64,000 bases of DNA, from assembly GCF_014287815.1 (NCBI RefSeq), contig NZ_JACOOQ010000018.1, positions 1 to 64,000 of the forward strand, in the 5' to 3' direction. Origin of the DNA: Clostridium lentum (GTDB lineage Bacteria > Bacillota > Clostridia > Clostridiales > Clostridiaceae). Numbering within the stretch: position 1 is the first letter of the stretch; the number at the start of each line of letters is the position of its first letter. This document shows, piece by piece, positions 1 through 9,846 of this stretch. The translations under genes and the position numbers were made by a program. The notes under the pieces were generated by a model. That model saw only the letters and a list, made by a program, of their open reading frames with translations, did no database searches and was not told the origin of the DNA.

Positions 1-71
1 TTATTTTCATATATTTTTAAGAACCCATGCCAGTGATCTTCTAGTATTATTTTTATTTTACCTTTTTTCAT
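1..71 (-). CDS. 5' end of a truncated gene, possibly IS91-type transposase
   Basis: The first 23 codons read MKKGKIKIILEDHWHGFLKI and then run off the window. An AGAGG Shine-Dalgarno lies 9 nt upstream of the ATG at 69-71, so this looks like a true start. The lysine-rich start followed by ILEDHW resembles the N-terminus of zinc-binding-domain transposases of the IS91 group. That match is from memory of the family and rests on very few residues. The rest of the gene lies outside the window. Confidence 0.4.
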   Translation of the reverse strand, partial: MKKGKIKIILEDHWHGFLKIYEN

Positions 72-176
72 ATGTAAAAACCTCTAATTTATAATTAATA
101 AATTTAACATATTTAAAGGCTGAATGCTAGATAACATATAACTTTCAGCCATCGAAAATTTTATACTTTCCTGTAC

Positions 177-221
177 TTTAAAAAAGGTGTCATGTCAAAG
201 TTTATTTGACACGATACCTTT
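177..221 (-). terminator. Intrinsic terminator of the galactan operon
   Basis: A 17-bp stem (183-199 with 205-221, two G-U wobbles) has a 5-nt loop. On the minus strand it is followed by a run of six T. It lies 4 nt beyond the TAA of the out-of-frame LPXTG tail rather than beyond the in-frame galactanase stop. This supports the tail being part of the original gene. Confidence 0.85.
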
Positions 222-224
222 TAC

Positions 225-384
225 TTATGCCTTCTTTCTTTTTTTAAGAAAGGTTGTTCCAATAATTACTGCTGCAAATGATATAAATATTAATCCACTT
301 TCTTTTCCTGTTGTAGGAAGTTTACCAGTGCCTTTATCCTTTTCTGTTGACTCTTCTTTTCTTATATTATCATTTATAGTAAGA
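225..384 (-). other. Out-of-frame LPXTG cell-wall anchor of the galactanase gene
   Basis: Directly downstream of the A9 tract (385-393) the neighbouring frame stays open to a TAA at 225-227. It encodes a Lys/Glu-rich linker, LPTTGKESG (LPTTG at 306-320), a hydrophobic helix (LIFISFAAVIIGTTF) and a KKRKKA tail. This is a complete sortase-dependent sorting signal. Removing one A from the tract joins it in frame to the galactanase. As written, the galactanase frame stops at 370-372 after the residues KKKSYYK. It may reflect phase variation, transcriptional slippage, a fixed mutation or a sequencing error. Confidence 0.85.
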
Positions 385-3300
385 TTTTTTTTTAGTGTCT
401 TCAATTACTGGATTTTGATCTTTATCATCTTCTTCATCTTTACTAGAATCTCCTATGCTGTCATCATCCTCTATTTCATCATCAACATCCGGCTCTATTA
501 TTTTTTCTACTAAAGATTTTATTGCTTCATCAAGTTTTAATATTGCCTTATCTACAGCTTCCTGCATAGCATTTTCATCTGCTTCAATATTTAATGCCTT
601 ATATAATTCATCTTTTAAAACAATAGAGCTTTCTTCTGTATATTTTGATAAATCAATACTTTTTACTTCTTCTATCTTTGCTGATAATACTTCTTTATTA
701 GCTTTAAAAATATTCCATGAATTTGGAGTGTAATTTTCTTCTATTAAAGTTTCATATTCTTTGATAGTTTTTTCTAAGTTTTCATAATCTATAGCCGTAA
801 TAAAGTTTAATTGTACTGAATCGATTAGTACCCAACATCCTGATTTTGCATCAAAATCAAAGCCTATTTCAATAGTTTCATTTTTTATCCATACTTCCAT
901 AGATACTTTTGTCCAATAAGTTGTTTTTGGTAATTCAAATTCAGCTATATTTTCTCCATCCTTTATATACATATTAGCTTTATTTTGATTTCCACCATTA
1001 TATACATATGCTGAAAGCTCATATTTTCCATCAATAATGCCTGCAACTTCTTGACTTACCTTAGCAATGTATGGCTTATCATTCCATAATGATAAAGCAT
1101 ACTTTCCTGATGGTGCATCATTATCACCTTTACTCCTATCTTGTGCTGATGCTGAATTATTCTCATCTATTACAGTCCAACCATCTAAATTACCCAAATC
1201 AAAATCACCATTATTAATGCTTATCTTACTAGAAAGCCTCATAATAACTTCACTAGCTTTGCTAGGTAATACTTGAAGATCAATTATTTTATTATCACCG
1301 TATCCATCTTTTTTAGCTGATACAGTATAGCCATCTCCATCAATAACTTCATCAACTACAAAGTATCCATTTTCATCTGTTATAGTATTAAATTTTTCTT
1401 CATTCTTCAAACTAATAGATATTTCCACATCAGATAGCCTGTTATTATTAGAGTCTACTGCTACTCCTATAATTTTCCCAAAAGCTTTATTCAAAATAAT
1501 ATCTTCAATAGATATTACCTCTTCAGCTTTTACCATTAAATCTTTCATTACAAATGTTTCATATCCAGCTTTACTTATAGTCATTGTATAGTTACCTTCA
1601 TTGACATAAGAAATCTCAAAACTTCCATCTTCCTTACTGTTAGCTGTATACTTAAATCCATTATGACCCTCTAAAGATATTGTTGTATCCACCACTGCTT
1701 TACCATCTTCATCAATAACTCTTCCACTTAAAGATGCTGAATTTACTAATAATGTAAAATTAACATCTTTGGTTACTATTCCATTAACTATGTCTATATC
1801 TTCACAAGTAGCATCTGCATACCCTTCCTTAGTTGCGTATATTGTATATCCTTTTCCTTCTGGAATATCGCTTAAAGTGTAACTGCCATCATCACTTGTA
1901 AATGTAGAGAATTCAGCTCCATCTAATATACTATATACCTTCACACCTTCTAAAGCATTTCCTTTATTGTCAATTACTTTTCCTATTATTTTTCCACTTC
2001 CTACTTCAAGTTTAACTTTTGATACTTCACCAATCTTTATTTCAGTAATTGCTTGTGCATCGCCATAGCCATTTTTACTTACAGAAATCTTCACTTCATT
2101 ACATGGTGATAAATTCACCATAAAGAAGTTTCCATATTTATCAGTTTTTCTAATATATTTTTCTCCATTTATTTCAATTACTACATTTGCATTAGTAATC
2201 TTATTTCCACCTGTTCCTACAACAGTTCCTGATAACATTCCTGTGGTGTATCCTTCCGTGTTATCTCTAAAAGATTTTAATGCCCTTAGTGCATATCCAT
2301 CAAAATCAAATAAAGTAGTATTAGAAACCACATTGCTTCCAGCTTTATCCTCACTACCATCTTCTGCCTGACCTCTTTCCATAGCCCAACCAATACCTTC
2401 GTGATCTATCATAACTGGATCCCAGTACAAATCACCAATTATCCAGTTCTTTTCAGAAGTTCTTATACCATTAAATAATTCATCTAAGAACTCCTTTTGC
2501 CCTTGAGGAGAAGATTGGTGACTTTCAGGTCCATTATCAGCAAGTTGTCCTGGATATCCATCTGGTTTTGTAGGATTCCAATTATATCCTGTTTCTAAAA
2601 TTAATATTGGTTTTTGATACTTTTCACCTAAATCATTAAACCATGGTATTATTTCCTCCACTGTCTTTTTAGTCCAGAAAGGATAATATGAACTTCCTAT
2701 AACATCATAATTAACATTATATTTTTCACAATTATCTAGGAAAGTAACATACTTGTTAGTATTTCCAGCCATATCTAAATGTACTGCCACTGCAGTATTG
2801 GTTGATACTTCCTTTACAGCTCTATAACCAGCATTTAAGAATTTAGCAAGATTTTCAAAGTTGACAGTGCTTCCATAAGGATATAATATTCCATTTTGCA
2901 TTTCATTGCCTAAAGAAATAAATTCAGGAGTTGTTCCCTGATCTGCTAACTTTCTCATGATGTCTTTTGTATAATCATAAATAAGCTCTTCTAATTTTGC
3001 TACAGATTCTTCTTCATTTAATCCTTCAATTTCACTGCGCCAAGAGGAAGGTATCTCCTGTGTTCCTGCATTAGGCCACCAATCACTATAATTAAGAGTA
3101 ACTTCAATCTGCATACCCATTTCTTTAGATCTTAATGCTAAATCAAGAAGATCTTCTGTATTTTGATATCCATCTGGTAGATAATAATCTGGATTTGTTA
3201 TTGAACCATGTTCTCTTCCCACATCATTATGTGTTCTAAGCCTTACAAAATTGAAGCCATTTTCAGCTAAAATATGAAAAACATCTCTAGCTTCTCCTTC

Positions 3301-3894
3301 TTCATCATAAAAAACAGCACCTTCATCTTCTAGCCAATTTACCATTGTTAGGTCTCCACCTTTAAGAAAAGTATACTTATTTTCATCATTAGCTATAGTA
3401 ATACAGTCATAATTTGACCAATTACCAGCATTACCTTTAGAATAAAATCCTAAAGTAACTTGATTATTAGTTACTTCAAAATTTAGTACTACTTTTCTGA
3501 AATCATCACTGACAGGGATACTGGTTTTGGCACCAGTACCTCCAAAATCATTAGCATAAATATAATGTTCTTCTTGTCCGCCTCCACTAGCAGTATATAC
3601 TTCTACTCTATAATAACCATTTTCTAATCCTGTTATAGTTTGTTCTGTCCACACTTCATAATTATCTGAACTCCAATACCCCAAACTAGCTGAATCATCA
3701 TACCCCCATGAATTCTTCCAGTTGGCAGCATTAGTATTACCTTTAACAGTCCATCCATCAAGAGAACTTTTAAAACTATAATTAGTTATTACATCTTTTT
3801 CTGCAGACTCAGGTGATACTGTGTACATACCTAAAGAAAACATAGTAACTACTGCTGTAGATATAACTCTATTAAATGAAGACTTCTTTCCCAA
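370..3894 (-). CDS. Secreted multidomain endo-beta-1,4-galactanase (GH53)
   Basis: Extracellular enzyme predicted to cut beta-1,4-galactan (pectin side chains) into galacto-oligosaccharides. A signal peptide (about 1-30) is followed by a galactose-binding-like carbohydrate-binding domain (about 35-170) and a GH53 barrel (about 178-560). Catalytic glutamates are visible at E331 (SLGNEMQNG, acid/base) and E434 (ILILETGYNW, nucleophile). Four carboxypeptidase-regulatory-like beta-sandwich repeats follow (about 565-895), then a second carbohydrate-binding-like domain (about 900-1050), a helical FIVAR-like segment (about 1055-1130) and an acidic linker. The frame ends at an A9 tract just before an LPXTG anchor in another frame, so as written the 1174-residue product would be released, not wall-anchored. 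It is last in the operon, 27 bp after the GH42 gene. The GH53 assignment is firm; the accessory domain names are less certain. Confidence 0.92.
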   Translation of the reverse strand: MGKKSSFNRVISTAVVTMFSLGMYTVSPESAEKDVITNYSFKSSLDGWTVKGNTNAANWKNSWGYDDSASLGYWSSDNYEVWTEQTITGLENGYYRVEVYTASGGGQEEHYIYANDFGGTGAKTSIPVSDDFRKVVLNFEVTNNQVTLGFYSKGNAGNWSNYDCITIANDENKYTFLKGGDLTMVNWLEDEGAVFYDEEGEARDVFHILAENGFNFVRLRTHNDVGREHGSITNPDYYLPDGYQNTEDLLDLALRSKEMGMQIEVTLNYSDWWPNAGTQEIPSSWRSEIEGLNEEESVAKLEELIYDYTKDIMRKLADQGTTPEFISLGNEMQNGILYPYGSTVNFENLAKFLNAGYRAVKEVSTNTAVAVHLDMAGNTNKYVTFLDNCEKYNVNYDVIGSSYYPFWTKKTVEEIIPWFNDLGEKYQKPILILETGYNWNPTKPDGYPGQLADNGPESHQSSPQGQKEFLDELFNGIRTSEKNWIIGDLYWDPVMIDHEGIGWAMERGQAEDGSEDKAGSNVVSNTTLFDFDGYALRALKSFRDNTEGYTTGMLSGTVVGTGGNKITNANVVIEINGEKYIRKTDKYGNFFMVNLSPCNEVKISVSKNGYGDAQAITEIKIGEVSKVKLEVGSGKIIGKVIDNKGNALEGVKVYSILDGAEFSTFTSDDGSYTLSDIPEGKGYTIYATKEGYADATCEDIDIVNGIVTKDVNFTLLVNSASLSGRVIDEDGKAVVDTTISLEGHNGFKYTANSKEDGSFEISYVNEGNYTMTISKAGYETFVMKDLMVKAEEVISIEDIILNKAFGKIIGVAVDSNNNRLSDVEISISLKNEEKFNTITDENGYFVVDEVIDGDGYTVSAKKDGYGDNKIIDLQVLPSKASEVIMRLSSKISINNGDFDLGNLDGWTVIDENNSASAQDRSKGDNDAPSGKYALSLWNDKPYIAKVSQEVAGIIDGKYELSAYVYNGGNQNKANMYIKDGENIAEFELPKTTYWTKVSMEVWIKNETIEIGFDFDAKSGCWVLIDSVQLNFITAIDYENLEKTIKEYETLIEENYTPNSWNIFKANKEVLSAKIEEVKSIDLSKYTEESSIVLKDELYKALNIEADENAMQEAVDKAILKLDEAIKSLVEKIIEPDVDDEIEDDDSIGDSSKDEEDDKDQNPVIEDTKKKSYYK

Positions 3895-3921
3895 AATTTT
3901 ATCCCCCTTATACCTTAAATT

Positions 3922-5988
3922 CTAAACATTAGTTTTTAAAACCATCACTTTATACTTATCTAATTTAACTTCTCCTCTTACTTTACTACCACTTAGTAAA
4001 TCTAAATACTCCTTATCTAGATTTACTGATTTTTCTTCCTCACTGAAGTTCATTAAAAAGATATATTTATTTTCTTCATCTTCTCTCAACTCAGCATTTA
4101 CACCTAATGGAAGTTCAATATTGATGGCTCTCCTAAGTTCTAATTCATCAATTATACTACCAAAGAACTTAGTATCAAAATCATTAAATGTTCTTGCTGC
4201 TACATAATATGCATTACCATTTCCATACCTATTACGAGTTAAAGCAGGCATTCCTTTATAATAATCAGTGGTATACCTTGCTAAAACTTCTGCATTTTCA
4301 GCATGTATTACATCACAGTAATCTTTAACCTTATACTCTTTACCTTCATATTCAATATAATTTACATCAGTATCGTATAATGTATCTATTTCTTCTGCCC
4401 ATATACCAGTGACCTCTCTTAATGGTCCTGGGAATCCTCCTAAGAAGCAAAGATCATTTTCATTAACTATTCCACTAAAATAAGTAGTTACAAAATTACC
4501 ACCATTTCTTACAAAGTCATTTATTCTTTCTGCAACTCCTGGCTTAACCATATATAACATTGGTGCAATCACTAACTTATATTTACTAAAATCTGCATCC
4601 ATAGTTATTACATCTACTGGAATTCCCTTTCTCCAGAATACTCTGTAATATTCTTCACAGCTTTCAATATAACCTTTATTTTCATTATTTAATGCTTGAC
4701 AATCATCTATTGCCCATCTATTTTCCCAATCAAAAATTATTGCTACTTCTGCATCTACACTTGTTCCACATACTTCATTGATTTTTTTTAAGCTTTCTCC
4801 AACTTCTGTTACTTCTCTAAATACTCTTGTATTTTCATGTCCACAATGGTCAACTACTGCACCATGAAATTTTTCAGAACTTCCTCTTCCTTTTCTCCAT
4901 TGGAAATATTGTACTGAATCTGCTCCATGAGCTACTCCTTGTAATGATGATAAAAGGTGCATTCCTGGTCTCTTACCTTTATTAATCTTATGCCAATTTA
5001 CTAAGCTTGGTGTACTCTCCATAATCAAGAATGGTTGTCCACCTTTCAATGATCTATATACATCATGAACAAAACCAACATTAGAAGCTAATTCTTCCGT
5101 AGTTTCCCAATTGTTATGCCAAGCTGGATATTCATCCCATGATACTATGTCAACTTCTTTAGCAAAATCACCATAATTTATTCCACCAAATAAGCCCATT
5201 CTAGGGTAATCACCCATAAAATTAGTTGTTACAGGTATATTAGGCGTTATTTCCCTAATTGGAGCTATTTCACTTTTATAGAAATCAATATGCATATCAC
5301 TAACAAATCTTCGCCAATCTAAATTATGTCCATGAACTTGCATTTCTCCAAGTGGTGATGGACTTTCAATCTGACTCCAACTATTGAATTTATGACTCCA
5401 AAACCCTGTCCACCATGCTGAATTTAATTCATCTAAATTGTTATGATATTTTTCCTTAAGCCAATTTCTAAAACGTTCTTGGCATAATTCACAGTGACAA
5501 TCTCCACCAAGTTCATTAGAAATATGCCATAAGATAAGTCCTGGATGATTCTTATATCTTTCAGCTAGCTTTCTATTTAATTCTGAAGTCTTTTGTCTAT
5601 ATACTGGTGATGTATAACAATGATTGTGCCTTTGTCCATGAAGGTTTTTAGTTCTATCTGCATTTACTCTTAAAACTTCTGGATACTTTTCTGACATCCA
5701 TGCTGGTCTTGCTCCACTTGGTGTTGCAAGTATTATGTTTACTCCTGCTTTATATAAATCATCCATTATATTATCAAGCCATTCGAATTCATATTTTCCT
5801 TCTTCAAGCTCTATGGCACTCCAGCCAAAAATATTAATAGCAGCACAATTTATGTGTGCTAACTTCATAAGCCTTACATCTTCCTTTATTATTTCAGGAT
5901 ACTCAAGCCATTGATCTGGATTGTAGTCTCCTCCATGTAAAAATTCTTTTCCTATTATATTATTAAATAAATCATATCTTTTTTTCAT
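3922..5988 (-). CDS. GH42 beta-galactosidase
   Basis: Cytoplasmic enzyme hydrolysing imported galacto-oligosaccharides. The start at 5988 (MKKRYDLFNN, 688 aa) has AGGAG 7 nt upstream. The open frame reaches 28 codons further, but that stretch has no RBS. GH42 hallmarks are visible: acid/base E159 in WHISNELGG, nucleophile E324 in FLIMESTPS, and the structural zinc site formed by C124, C164, C166 and C169 (DCHCELC). The length is normal for the family. There is no signal peptide, which fits intracellular action after ABC uptake. It lies between the binding-protein gene and the galactanase gene, as in bacterial galactan-utilisation operons. Confidence 0.94.
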   Translation of the reverse strand: MKKRYDLFNNIIGKEFLHGGDYNPDQWLEYPEIIKEDVRLMKLAHINCAAINIFGWSAIELEEGKYEFEWLDNIMDDLYKAGVNIILATPSGARPAWMSEKYPEVLRVNADRTKNLHGQRHNHCYTSPVYRQKTSELNRKLAERYKNHPGLILWHISNELGGDCHCELCQERFRNWLKEKYHNNLDELNSAWWTGFWSHKFNSWSQIESPSPLGEMQVHGHNLDWRRFVSDMHIDFYKSEIAPIREITPNIPVTTNFMGDYPRMGLFGGINYGDFAKEVDIVSWDEYPAWHNNWETTEELASNVGFVHDVYRSLKGGQPFLIMESTPSLVNWHKINKGKRPGMHLLSSLQGVAHGADSVQYFQWRKGRGSSEKFHGAVVDHCGHENTRVFREVTEVGESLKKINEVCGTSVDAEVAIIFDWENRWAIDDCQALNNENKGYIESCEEYYRVFWRKGIPVDVITMDADFSKYKLVIAPMLYMVKPGVAERINDFVRNGGNFVTTYFSGIVNENDLCFLGGFPGPLREVTGIWAEEIDTLYDTDVNYIEYEGKEYKVKDYCDVIHAENAEVLARYTTDYYKGMPALTRNRYGNGNAYYVAARTFNDFDTKFFGSIIDELELRRAINIELPLGVNAELREDEENKYIFLMNFSEEEKSVNLDKEYLDLLSGSKVRGEVKLDKYKVMVLKTNV

Positions 5989-6159
5989 AAATTTTCTCCT
6001 TTTATTCTCTGGTAACGAATACATTTTTAGTTTTAAAAAGTATATTTTTAAAATTGAAAGTTGGAACCCCACTTTAAAGAGGCTCCAAGGAAATATATAT
6101 AATTAAAACATCATGATAATTTATAAGTTTAAATTATTCATTGTTTATAATATTGTGTC

Positions 6160-7710
6160 TTACTCATTATAAGATTTTAAGAATTCTTCAACTTGTGCTT
6201 TACATTCTTCCGTAATCTTATCTAATCCAGCTTCTTTTAATTTAGTTTTATATTCTGCTATAGCTGCATTAACATCACTTACCATTCCTAAGTCTATTGG
6301 AACACCATATTGAGTAACTACATTACCAACAGCACTCATTTCATTTTTCACCTTTGAATCATCAAATGTAAAAGCTGTAAGTGGATTATCTACTGTATCA
6401 TTTTCTTTCCACTTATTAATAGTTTCTTGAACTATTTCTGGTTCAGTAGATGAAGTCATAGCATACTTAGATGAATACCATCCCCATGGACATACTTCTT
6501 CAGCTGGGTAATTTGAAGCATTTTCTGTTGGTGTATAATATTGGTTACCATCAGTTGTATAGTGCTTTCCTTCTACCCCATACCAAGTAAGTTTATTAAT
6601 TTCTTCATTAGATCTTAATAATTCTATTGCCATTAATGCTCTTTCTGGATTTTTTGAACTAGCATTTATAGCCATACCACCATTTGTATATGGTTGAACA
6701 GTTTTAGATATACCTTCTGATAAATCAATTAATTGAGTATTCCATTCAGGATGAACATTATTCATTTCTGTAACGCTATTTGCAACTGATCCTAAATTCC
6801 AAACCATTACAGCTGTTTTTCCTGCTTCAAAATCATCATCTCTAGTAGCTTTACTTGATATTGAGTCAGCAGCCCAATATCCTTTATCAGCAAACTCCTT
6901 CATTTTAGTTGCATATTCTAAATACTCATCAGTATCAACAAAGGCAAACACCTCTCCTGAATTATCATTTACATCAAATCCTAAAGTTGGAGTTGGAGCT
7001 CCTGATATAGTATTAAATCCATATCTTTCAAGCATGTATGGCCATTGAAGATTTTGTCCTCCACCATTTGCTATTACTTTTATACCATTGGAGCTTTCAC
7101 CTGTTGCTACAGCATCCATAAATTTTTCTAATTGATCATAAGAAGTTATTGAGTCAAATCCATATTTGGCCATTAAGTCTCCTCTAACACCAAATACATT
7201 TATTCCATATTCACTCTTATCATTTGGAACCATATATACTTTTCCATCTATTTTAGCTTGGCTCCACCCCTCTTCCGGTTCACTTGCATAAATATTTGGT
7301 GCATATTCTTGAAGCATCTCATCTGATAATTCTAAGAAACCGTTTTTAGTTGCCACTTGACTATAATATCCCCATCCTGAAGCTGTAAATATTAAATCAA
7401 AATCTTCACCTGATTGGAATAATAATTGATATTTTGTTGCTAAATCTGACCATGGAATAAAATTTACTTGTAAAGTTGCATTTATTTCTTCTTTCATTAT
7501 TGAATTTACTTTGTCATATACTTCATCGAAGTCTGCTGGTTTATCACCTATTAAATACATCTTTAATGTTACTTCTTTATCTGTTAATACCCCAGATGCT
7601 AGTGTTCCTGCTGTTCCTGAAGAACTTGATCCACAACCTACCATCATTGTTCCTGCCATTAATGTACTTAGTGCTATAGCAGACATTCTTTTTACTAAAT
7701 TTCTTTTCAT
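6160..7710 (-). CDS. Extracellular solute-binding lipoprotein, LplA/YtcQ type
   Basis: Binding component of a CUT1-type oligosaccharide importer. The start is set at 7710 (MKRNLVKRMS, 516 aa) because AAGGAGAGG lies about 6 nt upstream; a further 7 codons upstream are open. The signal peptide ends in a lipobox (TMMVGC), followed by a Ser/Gly linker and a family 1 solute-binding fold with the FDLIFTASGWG stretch typical of LplA-like proteins. The substrate is inferred, not seen: galactan-derived oligosaccharides, from the flanking GH42 and GH53 genes. The two permease genes lie upstream in the same operon. Confidence 0.9.
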   Translation of the reverse strand: MKRNLVKRMSAIALSTLMAGTMMVGCGSSSSGTAGTLASGVLTDKEVTLKMYLIGDKPADFDEVYDKVNSIMKEEINATLQVNFIPWSDLATKYQLLFQSGEDFDLIFTASGWGYYSQVATKNGFLELSDEMLQEYAPNIYASEPEEGWSQAKIDGKVYMVPNDKSEYGINVFGVRGDLMAKYGFDSITSYDQLEKFMDAVATGESSNGIKVIANGGGQNLQWPYMLERYGFNTISGAPTPTLGFDVNDNSGEVFAFVDTDEYLEYATKMKEFADKGYWAADSISSKATRDDDFEAGKTAVMVWNLGSVANSVTEMNNVHPEWNTQLIDLSEGISKTVQPYTNGGMAINASSKNPERALMAIELLRSNEEINKLTWYGVEGKHYTTDGNQYYTPTENASNYPAEEVCPWGWYSSKYAMTSSTEPEIVQETINKWKENDTVDNPLTAFTFDDSKVKNEMSAVGNVVTQYGVPIDLGMVSDVNAAIAEYKTKLKEAGLDKITEECKAQVEEFLKSYNE

Positions 7711-7754
7711 CTCTTTTCCTCTCCTTACCATAAGAATTACTATCTATTGTTTTA

Positions 7755-8648
7755 TCAGCCCTTTACAGCTCCAATTGTCACACCACTTACAAAATACTTT
7801 TGAATAAATGGATAAACTAATATTATTGGTCCTGTAACAATTACTGTAAGTGCCATCTTTAACGATTCACTTGGCATTTCAATTGCTCCTGATACTGCTG
7901 AACTATTTTGTGCTAGTATCGTCTTGTAAGCTTCAATATTATTAACTATTTTATATAAATAGTATTGAAGTGAATATAAATTTTCATTATTTATAAATAA
8001 CATTGAATTATACCAGTCATTCCAATATCCTAAAGCTATTAAAAGACCAACTGTTGCTAATGCTGGTTTAATTAATGGTAGTATAATCTTCACAAATATT
8101 GTAAAGTCCCCTGCACCATCAATCTTAGCTGATTCTGTTAAAGCTTGTGGAATTCCTCCAATATAACTTTTCATAAGTATTATATTGAAAACACTAAGCA
8201 TTGGTGGTATTAATAAAGAAAGATAAGTATCTTTTAACCCTAAATATTTAACCATTAAAATGTACCATGGTACTAATCCACCATTAAATAATGTTGTAAA
8301 GTAGAAGTAAAATGAAAATTTATTTCTCCACTTAAAATCTTTTCTTTGTAAAACATAAGCTGTCATTGCCACTATAAATAACCCACAAGCAGTACCAATT
8401 ATAGTAAGACTTATAGTTATCCCATAGGCTCTTAAAATTGCCATTGGTTCCTTTAATGCAGTTCCATATGCACTAAGTGATAATTTACTTGGTAAAAGTG
8501 AGAAACCATTAGCAATGATTTCTTTTTCATCTGTAATTGACCCCATAACTACAATAAGAAATGGAATAAAACAAAACAGTGCAATTAAAGTAACTACTGT
8601 ATAACTTAATATATTAAACGCTTTTATATCCTTTGACTTTTTCATCAA
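7755..8648 (-). CDS. Carbohydrate ABC transporter permease, LplC/YtcP (MalG) type
   Basis: Inner-membrane permease of about six helices (297 aa). The EAA-type cytoplasmic loop that contacts the ATPase is visible as ALTESAKIDGAGDFTIF. A GGAGG-like RBS precedes the ATG in the 10-nt gap after the first permease gene. It pairs with the LplB-type permease and the LplA-type lipoprotein. No ATPase gene is present, so a shared MsmX-like ATPase encoded elsewhere is expected, as known for Bacillus sugar importers of this type. The transported sugar is inferred from context. Confidence 0.92.
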   Translation of the reverse strand: MMKKSKDIKAFNILSYTVVTLIALFCFIPFLIVVMGSITDEKEIIANGFSLLPSKLSLSAYGTALKEPMAILRAYGITISLTIIGTACGLFIVAMTAYVLQRKDFKWRNKFSFYFYFTTLFNGGLVPWYILMVKYLGLKDTYLSLLIPPMLSVFNIILMKSYIGGIPQALTESAKIDGAGDFTIFVKIILPLIKPALATVGLLIALGYWNDWYNSMLFINNENLYSLQYYLYKIVNNIEAYKTILAQNSSAVSGAIEMPSESLKMALTVIVTGPIILVYPFIQKYFVSGVTIGAVKG

Positions 8649-8658
8649 ACATCACCTC

Positions 8659-9645
8659 CTAGAATAATGAATAATCTTTATCATATGATTTAACAATCTT
8701 ATTAGTAATAATAATTGTTATGAAACAGAATATTGATTGATAAAGACCTGCAGCTGCTGACATCCCAACTTCTCCTGATTGTATCAGTGATCTAAAGGTA
8801 AATGTATCTATAACATCTGTAATTGGGAATAATGGTCCATTATTTCCTACCAGTTGATAGAACATTTGGAAATCTCCTCTGAAGATATTACCTATTGATA
8901 ATAATGTTAAAATTATTAACGTTGGAACAAGACAAGGTATTGTTACCTTAAATATTCTTTGGAATATGTTTGCTCCATCTATTTGTGCTGCTTCATAGAT
9001 TTCTTGGTCAATTCCCATTATAGCTGCTAAATATAATACTGTTCCATATCCAACATTTTTCCATGCACAGAAAGCAGTAATTATTATTGGCCATACCCAC
9101 TTAGTCCCATAAAAATTGATACTTTCCATACCTAATTTATTTAAAATTGTGTTTACTGTACCATAATCAACATTTAAGAAATTATAAGCAATCATTCCCA
9201 CAACTACCCAAGAGATAAAGTATGGTAAAAACATTGCTGTTTGTGTAACTTTTTTGAAATACTTGCCTCCAATTTCAGATATAAATATAGCAAGTCCCAT
9301 CTGTAATACTGTATTTACTACTATAAATCCTACATTATATAGAATTGTATTTCTAGTTACTGTCCATGCTTGTCCAGATTTAAAGAAATATTCAAAGTTA
9401 CTGAAACCTACCCATGGACTTCCAAAAATACCTTCCCTAAAATTATAACTTTTAAATGCTACTATTGCCCCACTCATTGGCAAGTAACTGAAAATAAAGA
9501 AATACAAAAATGCAGGAATAAGCATCATAAGTAAAACTCTATTCTTTCTTAATGCTCTAGTAAATGATGACTCTTGCTTTATTCCTGCAGTCGAAATCTT
9601 ATCATCACTAAAAACATTGTTCTCAATTTGATTTTCCATTGTCAA
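8659..9645 (-). CDS. Sugar ABC transporter permease, LplB (MalF) type
   Basis: First gene of the galactan operon. It is a 328-residue membrane permease with a hydrophilic N-terminal arm (about 1-35), about six helices and the ATPase-coupling loop IYEAAQIDGANIFQRIF. LplB-type permeases typically work with LplC partners and a lipoprotein receptor, as here. The promoter and operator must lie in the 200-bp divergent region shared with the response-regulator gene at 9847, which suggests control by that two-component system. Confidence 0.92.
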   Translation of the reverse strand: MTMENQIENNVFSDDKISTAGIKQESSFTRALRKNRVLLMMLIPAFLYFFIFSYLPMSGAIVAFKSYNFREGIFGSPWVGFSNFEYFFKSGQAWTVTRNTILYNVGFIVVNTVLQMGLAIFISEIGGKYFKKVTQTAMFLPYFISWVVVGMIAYNFLNVDYGTVNTILNKLGMESINFYGTKWVWPIIITAFCAWKNVGYGTVLYLAAIMGIDQEIYEAAQIDGANIFQRIFKVTIPCLVPTLIILTLLSIGNIFRGDFQMFYQLVGNNGPLFPITDVIDTFTFRSLIQSGEVGMSAAAGLYQSIFCFITIIITNKIVKSYDKDYSLF

Positions 9646-9685
9646 TCCCCCTTATTATACGTTTTCATCTCATGTATAAATAATA

Positions 9686-9736
9686 ACATCTTATAAAAGA
9701 TGTAATTATGGTAAAATTCTTTGATTATAGTAAAAT
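9686..9736. promoter_or_regulatory. Candidate operator in the divergent galactan promoter region
   Basis: Two near-identical 13-mers, ATTATGGTAAAAT (9705-9717) and ATTATAGTAAAAT (9724-9736), lie 19 bp apart on the same strand. That is roughly two helical turns, the arrangement bound by dimers of AraC-type regulators. A 7-bp inverted repeat (ACATCTT/AAGATGT, 9686-9703) lies next to them toward the transporter operon. Binding by the response regulator encoded at 9847 is an inference. Confidence 0.4.
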
Positions 9737-9846
9737 ATTTTTATTTTAAACATTTACATAAATAAATTATCTCATTTTTACCTTTTTATTGAAATATATT
9801 CTTTTTTAATGTTATACTTTTATATGATATCTAATGGAGGTGGATT

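Noticed and set aside
187..513. A plus-strand open frame opposite the galactanase end
   Set aside because: It is antisense to the LPXTG tail and acidic linker, has no RBS and crosses the operon terminator hairpin.
5989..6072. Longer N-terminus for the GH42 enzyme
   Set aside because: No RBS at the upstream ATG, and a perfect AGGAG precedes the family-typical start at 5988.
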